Source: Pseudomonadota bacterium (lineage in GTDB: Bacteria; Tectomicrobia; Entotheonellia; Entotheonellales; Entotheonellaceae). Taken from it: a stretch of DNA of 51,688 nt. Each line of letters begins with the position of its first letter. The stretch's first letter is position 1. The stretch spans positions 1 to 51,688 of the forward strand of contig SXND01000013.1 in the NCBI GenBank assembly GCA_005777235.1, written 5' to 3'. Positions 34,466-42,178 of the stretch are shown one piece after another. Made by a program: the position numbers and the translations under genes. The notes beneath the pieces are model-generated. The model had not been told where the DNA came from. It did no database searches and was given only the letters and a program-made list of their open reading frames with translations.

Positions 34466-34845
34466 AGGATGTCAGTGTAGCATACGGACAGTAAGAGTTT
34501 TCAGGAAAAAATGCTCCGTAGACCCGAGGTACCAGGTCTTGGGAAAGATATCGGTAGAAGGGAGACAACACTTGAGTCTGAGCATGTCCAACACAAGACA
34601 CCAACGGCGTGACGTGCACGGCAGCATCCCTCTACACTGCGACAGCGCGGGGGCTCTACAGCCTCCGACACCACGCGCTGGCACCACGTCAGGGTACGTG
34701 TCGCCTGGCTTACCCTCGCTTACCCTTGCTGGCCTGCTCCCGTTAGCCTACTATTCGGTTGGATGGAGCCCAGAGCCAGCACGGGTGCCTGGCGTGGGGG
34801 GGAGGAGGGCTTGCCACCTGTTCCAGCATGTCGCAGGAGAAGACT
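34466..34845. other. 380-base divergent intergenic region
   Basis: It lies between the permease (minus) and the hydratase-like gene (plus). No convincing gene, repeat or promoter pair was recognised. It must hold both promoters. Confidence 0.5.
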
Positions 34846-35703
34846 ATGGATACCATGAGCCGTTATAGCTTGATAAGTTTCGCTATGTTGTTCCCGTTGC
34901 TCTCGCATGCGGCATGCCCAGATTCGCAGGCCGTGAAGGCCTATGTAGCCGATGTCCAAGCCGCGCGCGTCAGCCAAGGTTTTGGCAACGATCTCAGCCT
35001 CGCTGATGCGGCGTGCGCCAGAGCGCAGGTGGTGCAGGCGCTGCCACCCGTGCTCGGTCCGGTCGTCGGGTATAAAGCGGGCTTCACCAATCCGGTGTTG
35101 CAACAGCGTTTCGGTGTCCAGAGCCCGGCCTGGGGGGTCATGTTCGCCAACCACATGGTCGCCAGCGGCACCACGCTACCGGCCCAGTTTGGGGCGCGCC
35201 CGATGTATGAGGCCGACCTCATCGCCGTGGTCCAGGATGCTGCACTGGCCGACGCCACCACCCCGCTCGACGCCTTACAGCACATTGCGGCCATTGTGCC
35301 GTTCATCGAGTTGCCGGATCTCATGCTCGCCGGCACGGCCACCGGCACGGCCCTCATCGCAACCAATATCGCGTTTCGCGGTGGTGTCCTTGGTCCGCGG
35401 ATCAAAGCCGAAGCCACGCAGGCATTTCTTGACGCTCTGGCCGAGATGACCGTCGTGATGACGGAGGATAGCAGCGGCACAGAACTAGGCCGTGCCAAAG
35501 GGCATGTGCTCATGGAGAACCCCCTCAATGCAGCGCTGTGGCTGGCGCGGGCTCTCAAACAGGACGGCATCGTGCTCAAACCGGGCGACCTGCTGAGTCT
35601 GGGAGGCTATTTCCCCCCGGCTCCAACGCAGCCTGGCACACGCATCACCGTCAAGTACGTGGGATTGCCAGGGGAGCCGTCCGTCACGGTGCACTTCGAG
35701 TAA
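34846..35703 (+). CDS. Exported 2-keto-4-pentenoate hydratase-like protein
   Basis: A 285-residue protein with the fumarylacetoacetase/MhpD-type hydratase fold: V-V-G-Y-K-A-G-F-T, Y-E-A-D-L, I-P-F-I-E-L-P-D with the metal-binding acids, and PGDLLSLGGYFPP near the end. Unusually, it starts with a signal peptide (MDTMSRYSLISFAMLFPLLSHAA) before the catalytic domain, so it is predicted to be exported, whereas characterised relatives are cytosolic. AGGAG with 6-base spacing fixes the ATG at 34846. The substrate is unknown; a periplasmic role in aromatic or lignin-fragment breakdown is a guess. Confidence 0.8.
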   Translation: MDTMSRYSLISFAMLFPLLSHAACPDSQAVKAYVADVQAARVSQGFGNDLSLADAACARAQVVQALPPVLGPVVGYKAGFTNPVLQQRFGVQSPAWGVMFANHMVASGTTLPAQFGARPMYEADLIAVVQDAALADATTPLDALQHIAAIVPFIELPDLMLAGTATGTALIATNIAFRGGVLGPRIKAEATQAFLDALAEMTVVMTEDSSGTELGRAKGHVLMENPLNAALWLARALKQDGIVLKPGDLLSLGGYFPPAPTQPGTRITVKYVGLPGEPSVTVHFE

Positions 35704-35804
35704 CCTCACAGCACCGCCTCGCTGCCACAGCCCGCCCCTAGGCCCAGACTTGACAGCAACAGGGCTTCAGCCCGCGCAAGCCTCGGGGTTTCCAACCCCA
35801 GAGG

Positions 35805-35972
35805 TCAGCGCTCTTCGGCTGCAGCCGAACTGTCTTCGTGCTCGCCAGCTACAGCGGTTGCAAGGTAGTGGACGATCTGCGCCGATAGGGAGCGGTGTTC
35901 ACGCTGGGCAATACGCCGAATCTGCTCATAAAGATTCTCTGGAATGACAATGTGGCATCGTCTCATTTCCAT
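35805..35972 (-). CDS. Orphan ribbon-helix-helix (Arc/CopG-type) protein
   Basis: A 55-residue protein: a beta strand R-C-H-I-V-I-P, helix ENLYEQIRRIAQRE, turn H-R-S-L-S and helix AQIVHYLATAV, the ribbon-helix-helix DNA-binding pattern, with an acidic tail. AAGAGG is six to seven bases before the first ATG (35972). Such proteins are often antitoxins of type II systems, but no toxin gene fits beside it: only ~100 bases separate it from the hydratase-like gene, and the other side is empty. It could be an orphan regulator or an immunity relic. Confidence 0.6.
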   Translation of the reverse strand: MEMRRCHIVIPENLYEQIRRIAQREHRSLSAQIVHYLATAVAGEHEDSSAAAEER

Positions 35973-36455
35973 AACACACCTCTTGAGAATGGGTCAAAGA
36001 TGTGCTATTGTTACACATGTACGCTGCACAGCACAACCCAGAAGGCCCTTGGGCAGACTAGACGGGAATCAGCATGGGCGCGTACCGTGTGCCATCCGTT
36101 CTTTGCAACTTCGACTCCGGCGTTGTCCAGGGCAGTTCTGGACGTAAAAGTTGCAACGCAGTCGAACGAAGTATCGTACCCTGCTGCCATGGAAGTCTTT
36201 TGGGACATCGACCACGGCGTGCAGGTTCTGCGTAAATGCCAGGGCACTGGCCAGACAATACATACTGTCTGTAGCTTGGGGCATCCTGGGAGGCTCCAAG
36301 AAGCCGCGCCACTTCAGTGGCAGCGGAGTGTCACAGCACCTGTATTCCCGGTACTTTGCCCCGCCAAGTGTTACGCATTGCTGTAGCCTGGCCCCACAGG
36401 CGGGGGAAGCCTCACTGCGCCCGTGGGGCACGTCGCTATTGACAAAAGGAGTCGC
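35973..36455. other. 483-base region without a gene
   Basis: It contains the likely promoter of the ribbon-helix-helix gene and, near 36391-36429, GCCCCAC...GTGGGGC able to form a hairpin ahead of the DUF35 gene. No family was recognised in any frame; a decayed gene is possible. Confidence 0.5.
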
Positions 36456-36872
36456 ATGGAACCGGACCGTCCACTTCCACAGCCGATTACGCCCGAGTCC
36501 AAACCCTATTGGGATGGCATGAAAGAAGGCAAACTCATGCTGCCCAAGTGCCAGGATTGTGGCCAGGTGCATTTTTATCCACGCGTGTTCTGCCCACATT
36601 GCCATTCCAGCAACCTCACCTGGGTGGAGGGCAGCGGCAAGGGCACACTGTATTCCTTTCAGATTATGTACCGGCCTTTTAACCGTGCGGTCAAAATCCC
36701 TACGCCCTATGTTCTCGCCATGGTGCAACTTGAGGAAGGCCCACGCATGTTGGCCAATATGATCAACATCGAGCCTGATCCTCAAGCGATCAAGTGCGAC
36801 ATGCCCGTAGAAATGGTCTTTGTGCAGATCACCGACGACGTAACAATGCCGGCCTTTCAACCAGCCGTGTAG
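36456..36872 (+). CDS. Zn-ribbon OB-fold (DUF35) acyl-CoA partner protein
   Basis: A 138-residue DUF35 protein: N-terminal helix, four-cysteine zinc ribbon (C-Q-D-C ... C-P-H-C, residues ~32-50), and OB-fold (G-S-G-K-G-T-L-Y-S-F). Such proteins form complexes with thiolases and aldolases that act on CoA esters of lipid or steroid side chains. It starts after AAAGGAG and lies 15 bases before the thiolase gene, the usual pairing. Confidence 0.9.
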   Translation: MEPDRPLPQPITPESKPYWDGMKEGKLMLPKCQDCGQVHFYPRVFCPHCHSSNLTWVEGSGKGTLYSFQIMYRPFNRAVKIPTPYVLAMVQLEEGPRMLANMINIEPDPQAIKCDMPVEMVFVQITDDVTMPAFQPAV

Positions 36873-36887
36873 CGAGGGGAACGACGT

Positions 36888-38051
36888 ATGGCAGAGCGCG
36901 GTTCAATGCGCGAGCTTTCCAATTCTGTGTGTATTGTCGGGGTGGATGAGAGTGACGAGATTGGCAACATCCCCCACAAAAGTCAATTGGCCTTGCATCT
37001 CGAAGCCATCACTAATGCAGTGCGCGATGCCGGGTTGAAAATCTCGGACGTGGACGGCATCTTCACCGCCGGGCAGCATTCCCCGGCCATGTTGGGCGAG
37101 GCCCTGGGTATCACGCCGCGCTATGTCGATGGCACCAGCGTCGGCGGTTGCTCCTTTATGATCCTCGTAGAGCATGCCGTGGCGGCCTTGCACCATCATC
37201 TGTGCGATGTGGCAGTCATTTCGCACGGCGAGAGCGGGCGCTCCGGGGTCGGCGTGACACGCGGGCGCGACACCAGCATCAGCGGACAGTATGAAATCCC
37301 CTACGGTTTTGGGGCGGCTCCGACCTATTTCAGTCTTATCACCACGCGCCACATGCACGAATACGGCACCACGCTGGAGCAATGGGCCCAGGTGGCCGTC
37401 TCGACGCGGGCCTGGGCGGGCCTCAATCCCAAGGCCATGTACCGCGATCCGCTGACCATTGCGGAAGTGATCAACGCCCGGCCCATTTGCTATCCGTTCA
37501 CCGTGCTGAACATCTGTCTCGTGACCGATGCCGGGGGCGCCGTGGTGTTGACGCGGGCTGACCGCGCCAAGGATTGTGCCAAAAAACCCGTCTACGTGCG
37601 CGGCACGGGTGAGGGCACCGAGCATGTCTCGGTGACGCAGATGCAGGGCCTGCCGCTCAGCGCGGCGACGCGCATTTCCGGGCAACGCGCCTTGGCCATG
37701 GCCGGGGTGACGCACAGTGAATTCGATCACATCATTCTCTACGATGCGTTTACCTCGGGACCGCCCATCATGTTAGAATCCCTGGGGTTTGCCAAGCCCG
37801 GTGAGGGTGTGCACTTTTTCGCCGAGGGCCGCTCGACTCCCGGTGGCTCGCTGCCGATCAACACCAATGGCGGCGGGCTGTCCTATACACACTCGGGAAT
37901 GTACGGGGTGTTCCCGATTCTGGAAGCGGTGCGTCAGCAACGGGGTGAGTGTGGGGCACGGCAAGTCCCCAATGCCCATCTGTCGTTGGTCAATGGCATG
38001 GGCGGCATGCTGTCCGCCGCCGGAACGCTGGTCTTGTCGCACGAAAAGTAA
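36888..38051 (+). CDS. Thiolase-like acetyl-CoA acyltransferase (SCP-x/DUF35 partner)
   Basis: A 387-residue thiolase-superfamily protein of the SCP-x-like or 'lipid-transfer/thiolase' group. Marks: V-D-G-T-S-V-G-G-C-S-F with a likely nucleophilic Cys, N-T-N-G-G-G-L-S-Y-T-H-S-G as the GGGLSxxH block, and L-V-N-G-M-G-G at the C-terminus. With DUF35 it should act in breakdown or synthesis of acyl-CoAs. Confidence 0.9.
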   Translation: MAERGSMRELSNSVCIVGVDESDEIGNIPHKSQLALHLEAITNAVRDAGLKISDVDGIFTAGQHSPAMLGEALGITPRYVDGTSVGGCSFMILVEHAVAALHHHLCDVAVISHGESGRSGVGVTRGRDTSISGQYEIPYGFGAAPTYFSLITTRHMHEYGTTLEQWAQVAVSTRAWAGLNPKAMYRDPLTIAEVINARPICYPFTVLNICLVTDAGGAVVLTRADRAKDCAKKPVYVRGTGEGTEHVSVTQMQGLPLSAATRISGQRALAMAGVTHSEFDHIILYDAFTSGPPIMLESLGFAKPGEGVHFFAEGRSTPGGSLPINTNGGGLSYTHSGMYGVFPILEAVRQQRGECGARQVPNAHLSLVNGMGGMLSAAGTLVLSHEK

Positions 38052-38062
38052 CCCGGTGCCTT

Positions 38063-38111
38063 CGCCCTGTGGAAGCGGCTGTGGGTGCCCTGGGCCGTCT
38101 GCCACAGGGCG
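38063..38111. repeat. Perfect 10-bp inverted repeat
   Basis: CGCCCTGTGG (38063-38072) and CCACAGGGCG (38102-38111) form a perfect stem with a 29-base loop in the gap after the thiolase gene; possible terminator. Confidence 0.5.
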
Positions 38112-38151
38112 AGGGTGGAGAAGCCCTCGACGTGCTGTAGAGGATGAAGCC

Positions 38152-38520
38152 ATGGACATCCTGACCAAGATTGCTGAACAACGCATTCGGGAAGCGATGG
38201 AGCGCGGGGAGTTTGACAACCTGCCCATGCAGGGCAAACCGCTCAAACTCGATGACGTGGTCGGTGTGCCCGAGGCGCTGCGCATGGGCTATAAGATTCT
38301 CAAAAATGCCGGTGTGCTGCCGGAAGAGATGCAGCTGAAAAAAGACCTCGTGTCGCTGAAAACGCTCCTGGATGCCTGCTACGATGAGACGGAACGCCGC
38401 ACCTTGCAGCAGAAGATGAACGAGAAAACCCTGCGCTACAACATGATGATGGAACGAAAGCTGCACAACCCGGCGCATCAACAGTACCGTGCCAAGATTT
38501 TAAAGAAGCTCGGGACGTGA
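38152..38520 (+). CDS. DUF1992 (DnaJ-related) protein
   Basis: A 122-residue protein with the DUF1992 motif near its start: [25 protein letters not shown], split from the J domain found in some relatives. The rest is helical and basic. The function is unknown; it may be a chaperone-linked protein. It lies 20 bases before the RidA pseudogene. Confidence 0.85.
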   Translation: MDILTKIAEQRIREAMERGEFDNLPMQGKPLKLDDVVGVPEALRMGYKILKNAGVLPEEMQLKKDLVSLKTLLDACYDETERRTLQQKMNEKTLRYNMMMERKLHNPAHQQYRAKILKKLGT

Positions 38521-38540
38521 GGGATGGAGGAGCACCGCAA

Positions 38541-38933
38541 ATGACACCACGGCGTAACATTACCAGTGGTGGCCCCTGGGAAGCACGTATAGGCTATTCC
38601 CGTGCGGTGCGGGTCGGGCCCCATGTGCACGTAGCCGGGACTACGGCCATGACCCCAACGGGCATGGTGGGCCTCGGTGACCCGTATGCGCAGACGGTCC
38701 AGGCCCTACGCACCATTGAGGCGGCCCTGGCGCAGGCCGGGGCCACGCTGGCACACGTGGTGCGGACGCGCCTCTATGTGGTGGACATCACGCAGTGGGA
38801 GCAAATCGGCTAGGCGCATGGGGAGTTCTTTCGCGCCATCCGCCCGGCAGCGACCATGGTCGAGGTACGGCGTCTGATTGACCCAGACATGCTGGTGGAA
38901 GTGGAAGTGGAGGCGTATGTGCCTGCGGGGTAA
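38541..38933 (+). pseudogene. RidA-family gene with an internal amber codon
   Basis: The frame encodes a RidA/YjgF-type protein (enamine/imine deaminase): [23 protein letters not shown] and, after the stop, I-R-P-A-A-T-M-V-E-V-R, with the active-site Arg. TAG at 38811-38813 interrupts the frame at codon 91; reading through yields a full 130-residue protein ending at TAA 38931. Since CAG to TAG is one change, and neighbours I-G and A-H-G-E-F-F are intact, this looks like a recent nonsense mutation. AGGAG before the ATG at 38541 is intact. Confidence 0.75.
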
Positions 38934-39088
38934 AACGGACGGGCAGGCGACTCCGCGACCAGTCTGCTGCCGTACCGACGGCACGCGCCGACGCGACTCC
39001 GTTGCCTTTGCGTTGCTCTAGAACCCCGTTTATAATTCACCGACACGACAGCATCACCGCACCGCCATTCCCAGGAGGTCTTACAAGC

Positions 39089-39400
39089 ATGGCTGACTAC
39101 ATTTACCTGGTGCAGATGGACATCCCCACCGCCATGGAAGACGAATTCAACCGCGTCTACGACACCGAGCACGTGCCCAATATCATCAAGGCCCCCGGCG
39201 TGCATGCCTGTACGCGCTACCGGCTCGAATCAACCAACGCTCCAGGGCTGGCGCGCTATGCGGCCGTGTACGAAATTGACTCGCCTGACATCCCCAACAG
39301 CCCCGGCTGGCTGGCGGAATCGGAAAAAGGCGACTGGCCCACGAAGATCCGTCCTCACACCACCAACCGTTCGCACAGCATCTTTAAGCGCCTGCGCTAA
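39089..39400 (+). CDS. Small dimeric alpha-beta-barrel-like protein, unknown
   Basis: A 103-residue protein with N-terminal MADYIYLVQMDIPTAMEDEF and V-Y-D-T-E-H-V-P-N-I, which resembles EthD/antibiotic-monooxygenase-like (ferredoxin-fold) proteins. The fold assignment is tentative. AGGAGG precedes the ATG. It is followed 24 bases later by the VOC gene and may be part of the same catabolic unit. Confidence 0.65.
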   Translation: MADYIYLVQMDIPTAMEDEFNRVYDTEHVPNIIKAPGVHACTRYRLESTNAPGLARYAAVYEIDSPDIPNSPGWLAESEKGDWPTKIRPHTTNRSHSIFKRLR

Positions 39401-39424
39401 CCCCCAGGCAGGAGGAAGACGAGG

Positions 39425-40450
39425 ATACCAGTAATCAAAGTCACAGAGATGGCGTACGGTAAACTCCGGTCGCCGGACCTCGACGCCCAAGAGGATTTTC
39501 TGACCCATTTCGGCCTGATAAAAGTGGACCGGACGCCGCGCGCCCTGTACATGCGGGGCACGGATCCGGCCCATCACATCCATGTGACCGAGCAGGGCGA
39601 GCCCGGGTTCGTGGGCATCGCCTACACGGCAGCGTGTGAGGAGGATTTGTCTACCGTGGCGACGGTGCCTGGAGCCTCGGGCGTCGAAGACATCGACGAG
39701 CCCGGGGGCGGCAAGCGTGTGCGTCTGCGGGAACCGAATGGCTATCAGATTGAGGTCGTGTGGGGTGTCCAGGCGTTGCCCCCGATTCCCGTGCGCCGCG
39801 CGCTGATGAATACCGGCACGGAGCCCCTGCGGCGGGCTGGAACGCTCTTGCGGTTACCGCAGGAACCGACGCCGATCAAGCGCATTGGGCACGGGGTGAT
39901 GGGGTCGCCGCGTCTCAAAGACACCGTGCAGTGGTTCCGGGACACCCTGGGTTTCTTGTGCTCCGATGATGTGTATGTCGGCAGCGAGGACAATCTGATT
40001 GGGTCGTTCAATCGCTGTGACCGGGGGGAGGAGTACGTCGATCACCACGTGTGCTTCTGTCTGCAGCACGAGCAAGCCGGGCTGAATCACTTTTCCTTCG
40101 AGGTCCACGACGTGGACGACGTCTTCTCCGGGCACGAACGTCTGGAGAAGCTCGGCAAGTATGAGCACATGTGGGGTATTGGGCTGCACCTGCTCGGGAG
40201 TCAGGTCTACGACTACTGGGCCGATCCCTGGGGCCGGGTGCATGAGCGCTGGGCAGACACCGATCGTCTGCATGCTGCCAGTGGCGCGCAGCTCTTACCA
40301 GCGCACGAGGCGCTCGTCTCGCAGTGGGGTGGACCGCCGCCAGAGCGTTTTATCAAAGAGGCCGTAAAACCCCGCCGTGCAGGGCGGGGATATAAGGCGT
40401 TGGCGGCTTCTCAGCCGCCACGATTCCTCCGAGACTTGTGCCACAGATGA
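39425..40450 (+). CDS. Two-domain VOC-family protein (extradiol-dioxygenase-like), 3' end altered by TnpB element; AUA start likely
   Basis: Two glyoxalase/extradiol-type repeats. First: V-I-K-V-T-E-M-A-Y-G-K-L-R-S-P-D-L, H-H-I-H-V-T-E. Second: I-G-H-G-V-M-G-S-P-R-L-K-D-T, G-L-N-H-F-S-F-E-V, V-H-E-R-W-A-D. The metal-site H and E residues (H-H in domain 1, H and E in domain 2) are visible, so a ring-cleaving dioxygenase is plausible. AGGAGG ends nine bases before ATA (39425), and no ATG/GTG/TTG lies between; the first ATG is 39449, which would cut off the first beta strand. The C-terminal ~25 residues from R-R-A-G-R-G are read from the inserted TnpB element's left end, so the native terminus is lost. 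Confidence 0.8.
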   Translation: MPVIKVTEMAYGKLRSPDLDAQEDFLTHFGLIKVDRTPRALYMRGTDPAHHIHVTEQGEPGFVGIAYTAACEEDLSTVATVPGASGVEDIDEPGGGKRVRLREPNGYQIEVVWGVQALPPIPVRRALMNTGTEPLRRAGTLLRLPQEPTPIKRIGHGVMGSPRLKDTVQWFRDTLGFLCSDDVYVGSEDNLIGSFNRCDRGEEYVDHHVCFCLQHEQAGLNHFSFEVHDVDDVFSGHERLEKLGKYEHMWGIGLHLLGSQVYDYWADPWGRVHERWADTDRLHAASGAQLLPAHEALVSQWGGPPPERFIKEAVKPRRAGRGYKALAASQPPRFLRDLCHR

Positions 40451-40466
40451 AGGTATACTCCATGGC

Positions 40467-41600
40467 ATGCTGAAGACCATGAAGTACCGACTCAGGCCCA
40501 CGAAAAAGCCAGCACACCTCTTGGAAAGCCAAATAGAGGAATGCCGCACGCTCTATAATCACTTCCTGGAAGCGCGGAAACGTGCCTGGGAAGAACGGCA
40601 GGAGTCGCTCACCTACCATCAGCAGGCGGTGACGCTTCCCGCACTGAAGCAACGATGTCCAGCACTCGCGCACGTCCATTCCCAGGTGCTGCAGCATGTG
40701 GCGGTCCGTGTCGATCGGGCGTTTCAAGCCTTCTTCCGGCGGTGCAAGGCCAAGGAGACGCCAGGCTTTCCGCGCTGGCGCGGCCCTGGGCGCTACGACT
40801 CGTTCACCTTTCCGCAGTACGGCAACGGCTGCCAGATGGCCCATGGGCTGTTGAAGCTTTCCAAGGTGGGCGCCGTCCGTGTGGTGCACCATCGTCCACT
40901 GGAAGGCCTCCCAAAGACCTGCACGATTCGTCGCTCGTCTCTGCGGAAATGGTACGTCACCATCGTGTGTGAGTTTGACCCACAGGCGTTGCCAGCCACG
41001 GGCGAAGCCGTGGGCATTGACGTGGGCTTGCTGAACTTCGCTACCCTCTCGACTGGCGAGAGCACGCCCTGCCCGAAGTTCTTGCGCAGGGATGAAAAAG
41101 ACTTGAAGCGCACGCAACGCCAGCTGTCGGCTGCCACGCGTGGGACGCCAGAGCGACGCACGCGCCGCGCCATTGTGCGCCGCGTGCATGAGCGCATTGC
41201 CAACCGACGCACGAACTTTGCCCATCAAGAGAGCCGTCGTCTGGTCAACCGGTTTGGCGTCCTTGCCGTGGAAGACTGGGCGGTCCATCGGATGGTCCAC
41301 AATCACTCCCTCGCCAAAAGCATCCAGGATGCGGCGTGGTCGCAATTCGCCACGTTCCTCGCGTACAAGGCAGTATGGGCCGGTAGGCGATGCGTGGCGG
41401 TCACCCCGGCCTATACCTCGCAAGATTGCAGCCGGTGTGGGCACCGCCAGAAGAAGACGCTGGCAGAGCGTGTGCACGCTTGCGCCTGCTGCGGGTTGAC
41501 ACTCGACCGTGACCACAACGCCGCCTGCAACATCTTGAGACTGGGGCTACAGTCTCTGGGACGTGTCCCTAGAAGCTCCGGCCTTCAGGCCGGGGAGTAG
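40467..41600 (+). CDS. tnpB: TnpB RNA-guided nuclease, apparently intact
   Basis: A 377-residue TnpB, ancestor-type relative of Cas12, which cuts DNA guided by an RNA from the element's right end. The RuvC residues are complete: D185 in G-I-D-V-G-L, E269 in A-V-E-D-W and D349 in L-D-R-D-H-N-A-A. The zinc finger C-S-R-C ... C-A-C-C-G is intact. The start at 40467 or 40479 (MKYRLRP) cannot be distinguished. The stop lies in the right-end hairpin, as usual. Confidence 0.93.
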   Translation: MLKTMKYRLRPTKKPAHLLESQIEECRTLYNHFLEARKRAWEERQESLTYHQQAVTLPALKQRCPALAHVHSQVLQHVAVRVDRAFQAFFRRCKAKETPGFPRWRGPGRYDSFTFPQYGNGCQMAHGLLKLSKVGAVRVVHHRPLEGLPKTCTIRRSSLRKWYVTIVCEFDPQALPATGEAVGIDVGLLNFATLSTGESTPCPKFLRRDEKDLKRTQRQLSAATRGTPERRTRRAIVRRVHERIANRRTNFAHQESRRLVNRFGVLAVEDWAVHRMVHNHSLAKSIQDAAWSQFATFLAYKAVWAGRRCVAVTPAYTSQDCSRCGHRQKKTLAERVHACACCGLTLDRDHNAACNILRLGLQSLGRVPRSSGLQAGE

Positions 41601-41607
41601 TCACCAA
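41500..41607 (+). ncRNA. Probable TnpB guide RNA (omega/reRNA) scaffold region
   Basis: TnpB guide RNAs overlap the 3' end of the gene and run into the flank. Here a chain of hairpins is seen: GAGACT/AGTCTC (41538-41557), the palindrome GGGACGTGTCCC (41558-41569) and CCGGCC/GGCCGG (41578-41593). The guide would be the bases directly after the right end, beginning near CAAGCGGATCTGTG. The 5' limit is not visible. Confidence 0.4.
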
Positions 41608-42178
41608 GCGGATCTGTGCCTAGCCGCTAGCTAGAAGAGGCGTAGGCGCGTCGCGCATCGCGTCCCTTCTTCCCGCAGGAGAAGGGACACCAGCCGCACG
41701 CCGACCCTCTCTCTACGGCACAACACTCCCTGACGCCGCGGTGGTGGTGCATGACGATAAAAATCTGTAATCATTTGAAAACAATGCTTTTACAAAAGAG
41801 AAATTCTCCGCGTGCTGTCGTATTTCCCGGCGCTGGAGTCACTAAATATTAGATAACTATGCTCTCAGACCTGCAAGGCTTTCTTCTATGCTTCTGAGAG
41901 ACGAGTCGTGCGCGCGGTTGGCATGCCCAAGGACGTTGGCGTGAGGTGACCAGGGGGTGCATGCAGTCTCTGTGTGGCACAGGCGTGCAGGTGTGTGTGG
42001 CCTGGCACGCCAGGTATTCTCTGAGTCGTTCTGTCGGGAAAGGAGGTGCGCGACGTTCGATGTGGGCCCATGGAAACGTCAGTCACTACGCTCCGGAGTT
42101 GCGCTGTGCAATGCGTGGAAGCGTCAGAAGCTGATACCTCAGCGAAGCAGGCGAAACACTTTGTCAAGGGGGGAAGAC
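41608..42178. other. 571-base region between TnpB element and porin gene
   Basis: It contains a perfect 9-bp hairpin GTCCCTTCT...AGAAGGGAC (41662-41688) and an AT-rich patch at about 41755-41860, notably different from the rest of the window, that may carry the porin promoter. No gene is supported; an open frame upstream of 42179 is in-frame extension only. Confidence 0.5.

Larger units (their letters stand above)
40366..41607 (+). mobile_element. IS200/IS605-type element carrying only TnpB
   Basis: Left end: hairpin CCCCGCC/GGCGGGG at 40370-40389, then a second hairpin TGGCGGCTTCTCAGCCGCCA at 40401-40420. Right end: CCGGCC/GGCCGG stem at 41578-41593 and the GGGGAGTAGTCAC-type tail of this family. 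There is no TnpA, so it needs a transposase in trans. Boundaries are approximate (within ~10 bases). Confidence 0.75.

Noticed and set aside
35815-35830. Palindrome TTCGGCTGCAGCCGAA as a regulatory or REP site
   Set aside because: It lies inside the coding 3' end of the ribbon-helix-helix gene and encodes S-A-A-A-E.
36069-36860. Minus-strand open frame (263 codons) across the DUF35 gene
   Set aside because: It covers a recognisable DUF35 gene on the plus strand and has no family features itself.
38811-38813. TAG in the RidA gene as pyrrolysine or another recoded residue
   Set aside because: Pyrrolysine is confined to methylamine methyltransferases in few lineages, and RidA has no use for it; a point mutation is simpler. 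The two Sec sites are UGA, not UAG.
40353-41516. Long open frame antisense to tnpB
   Set aside because: A shadow of tnpB, whose nuclease residues are intact on the plus strand.
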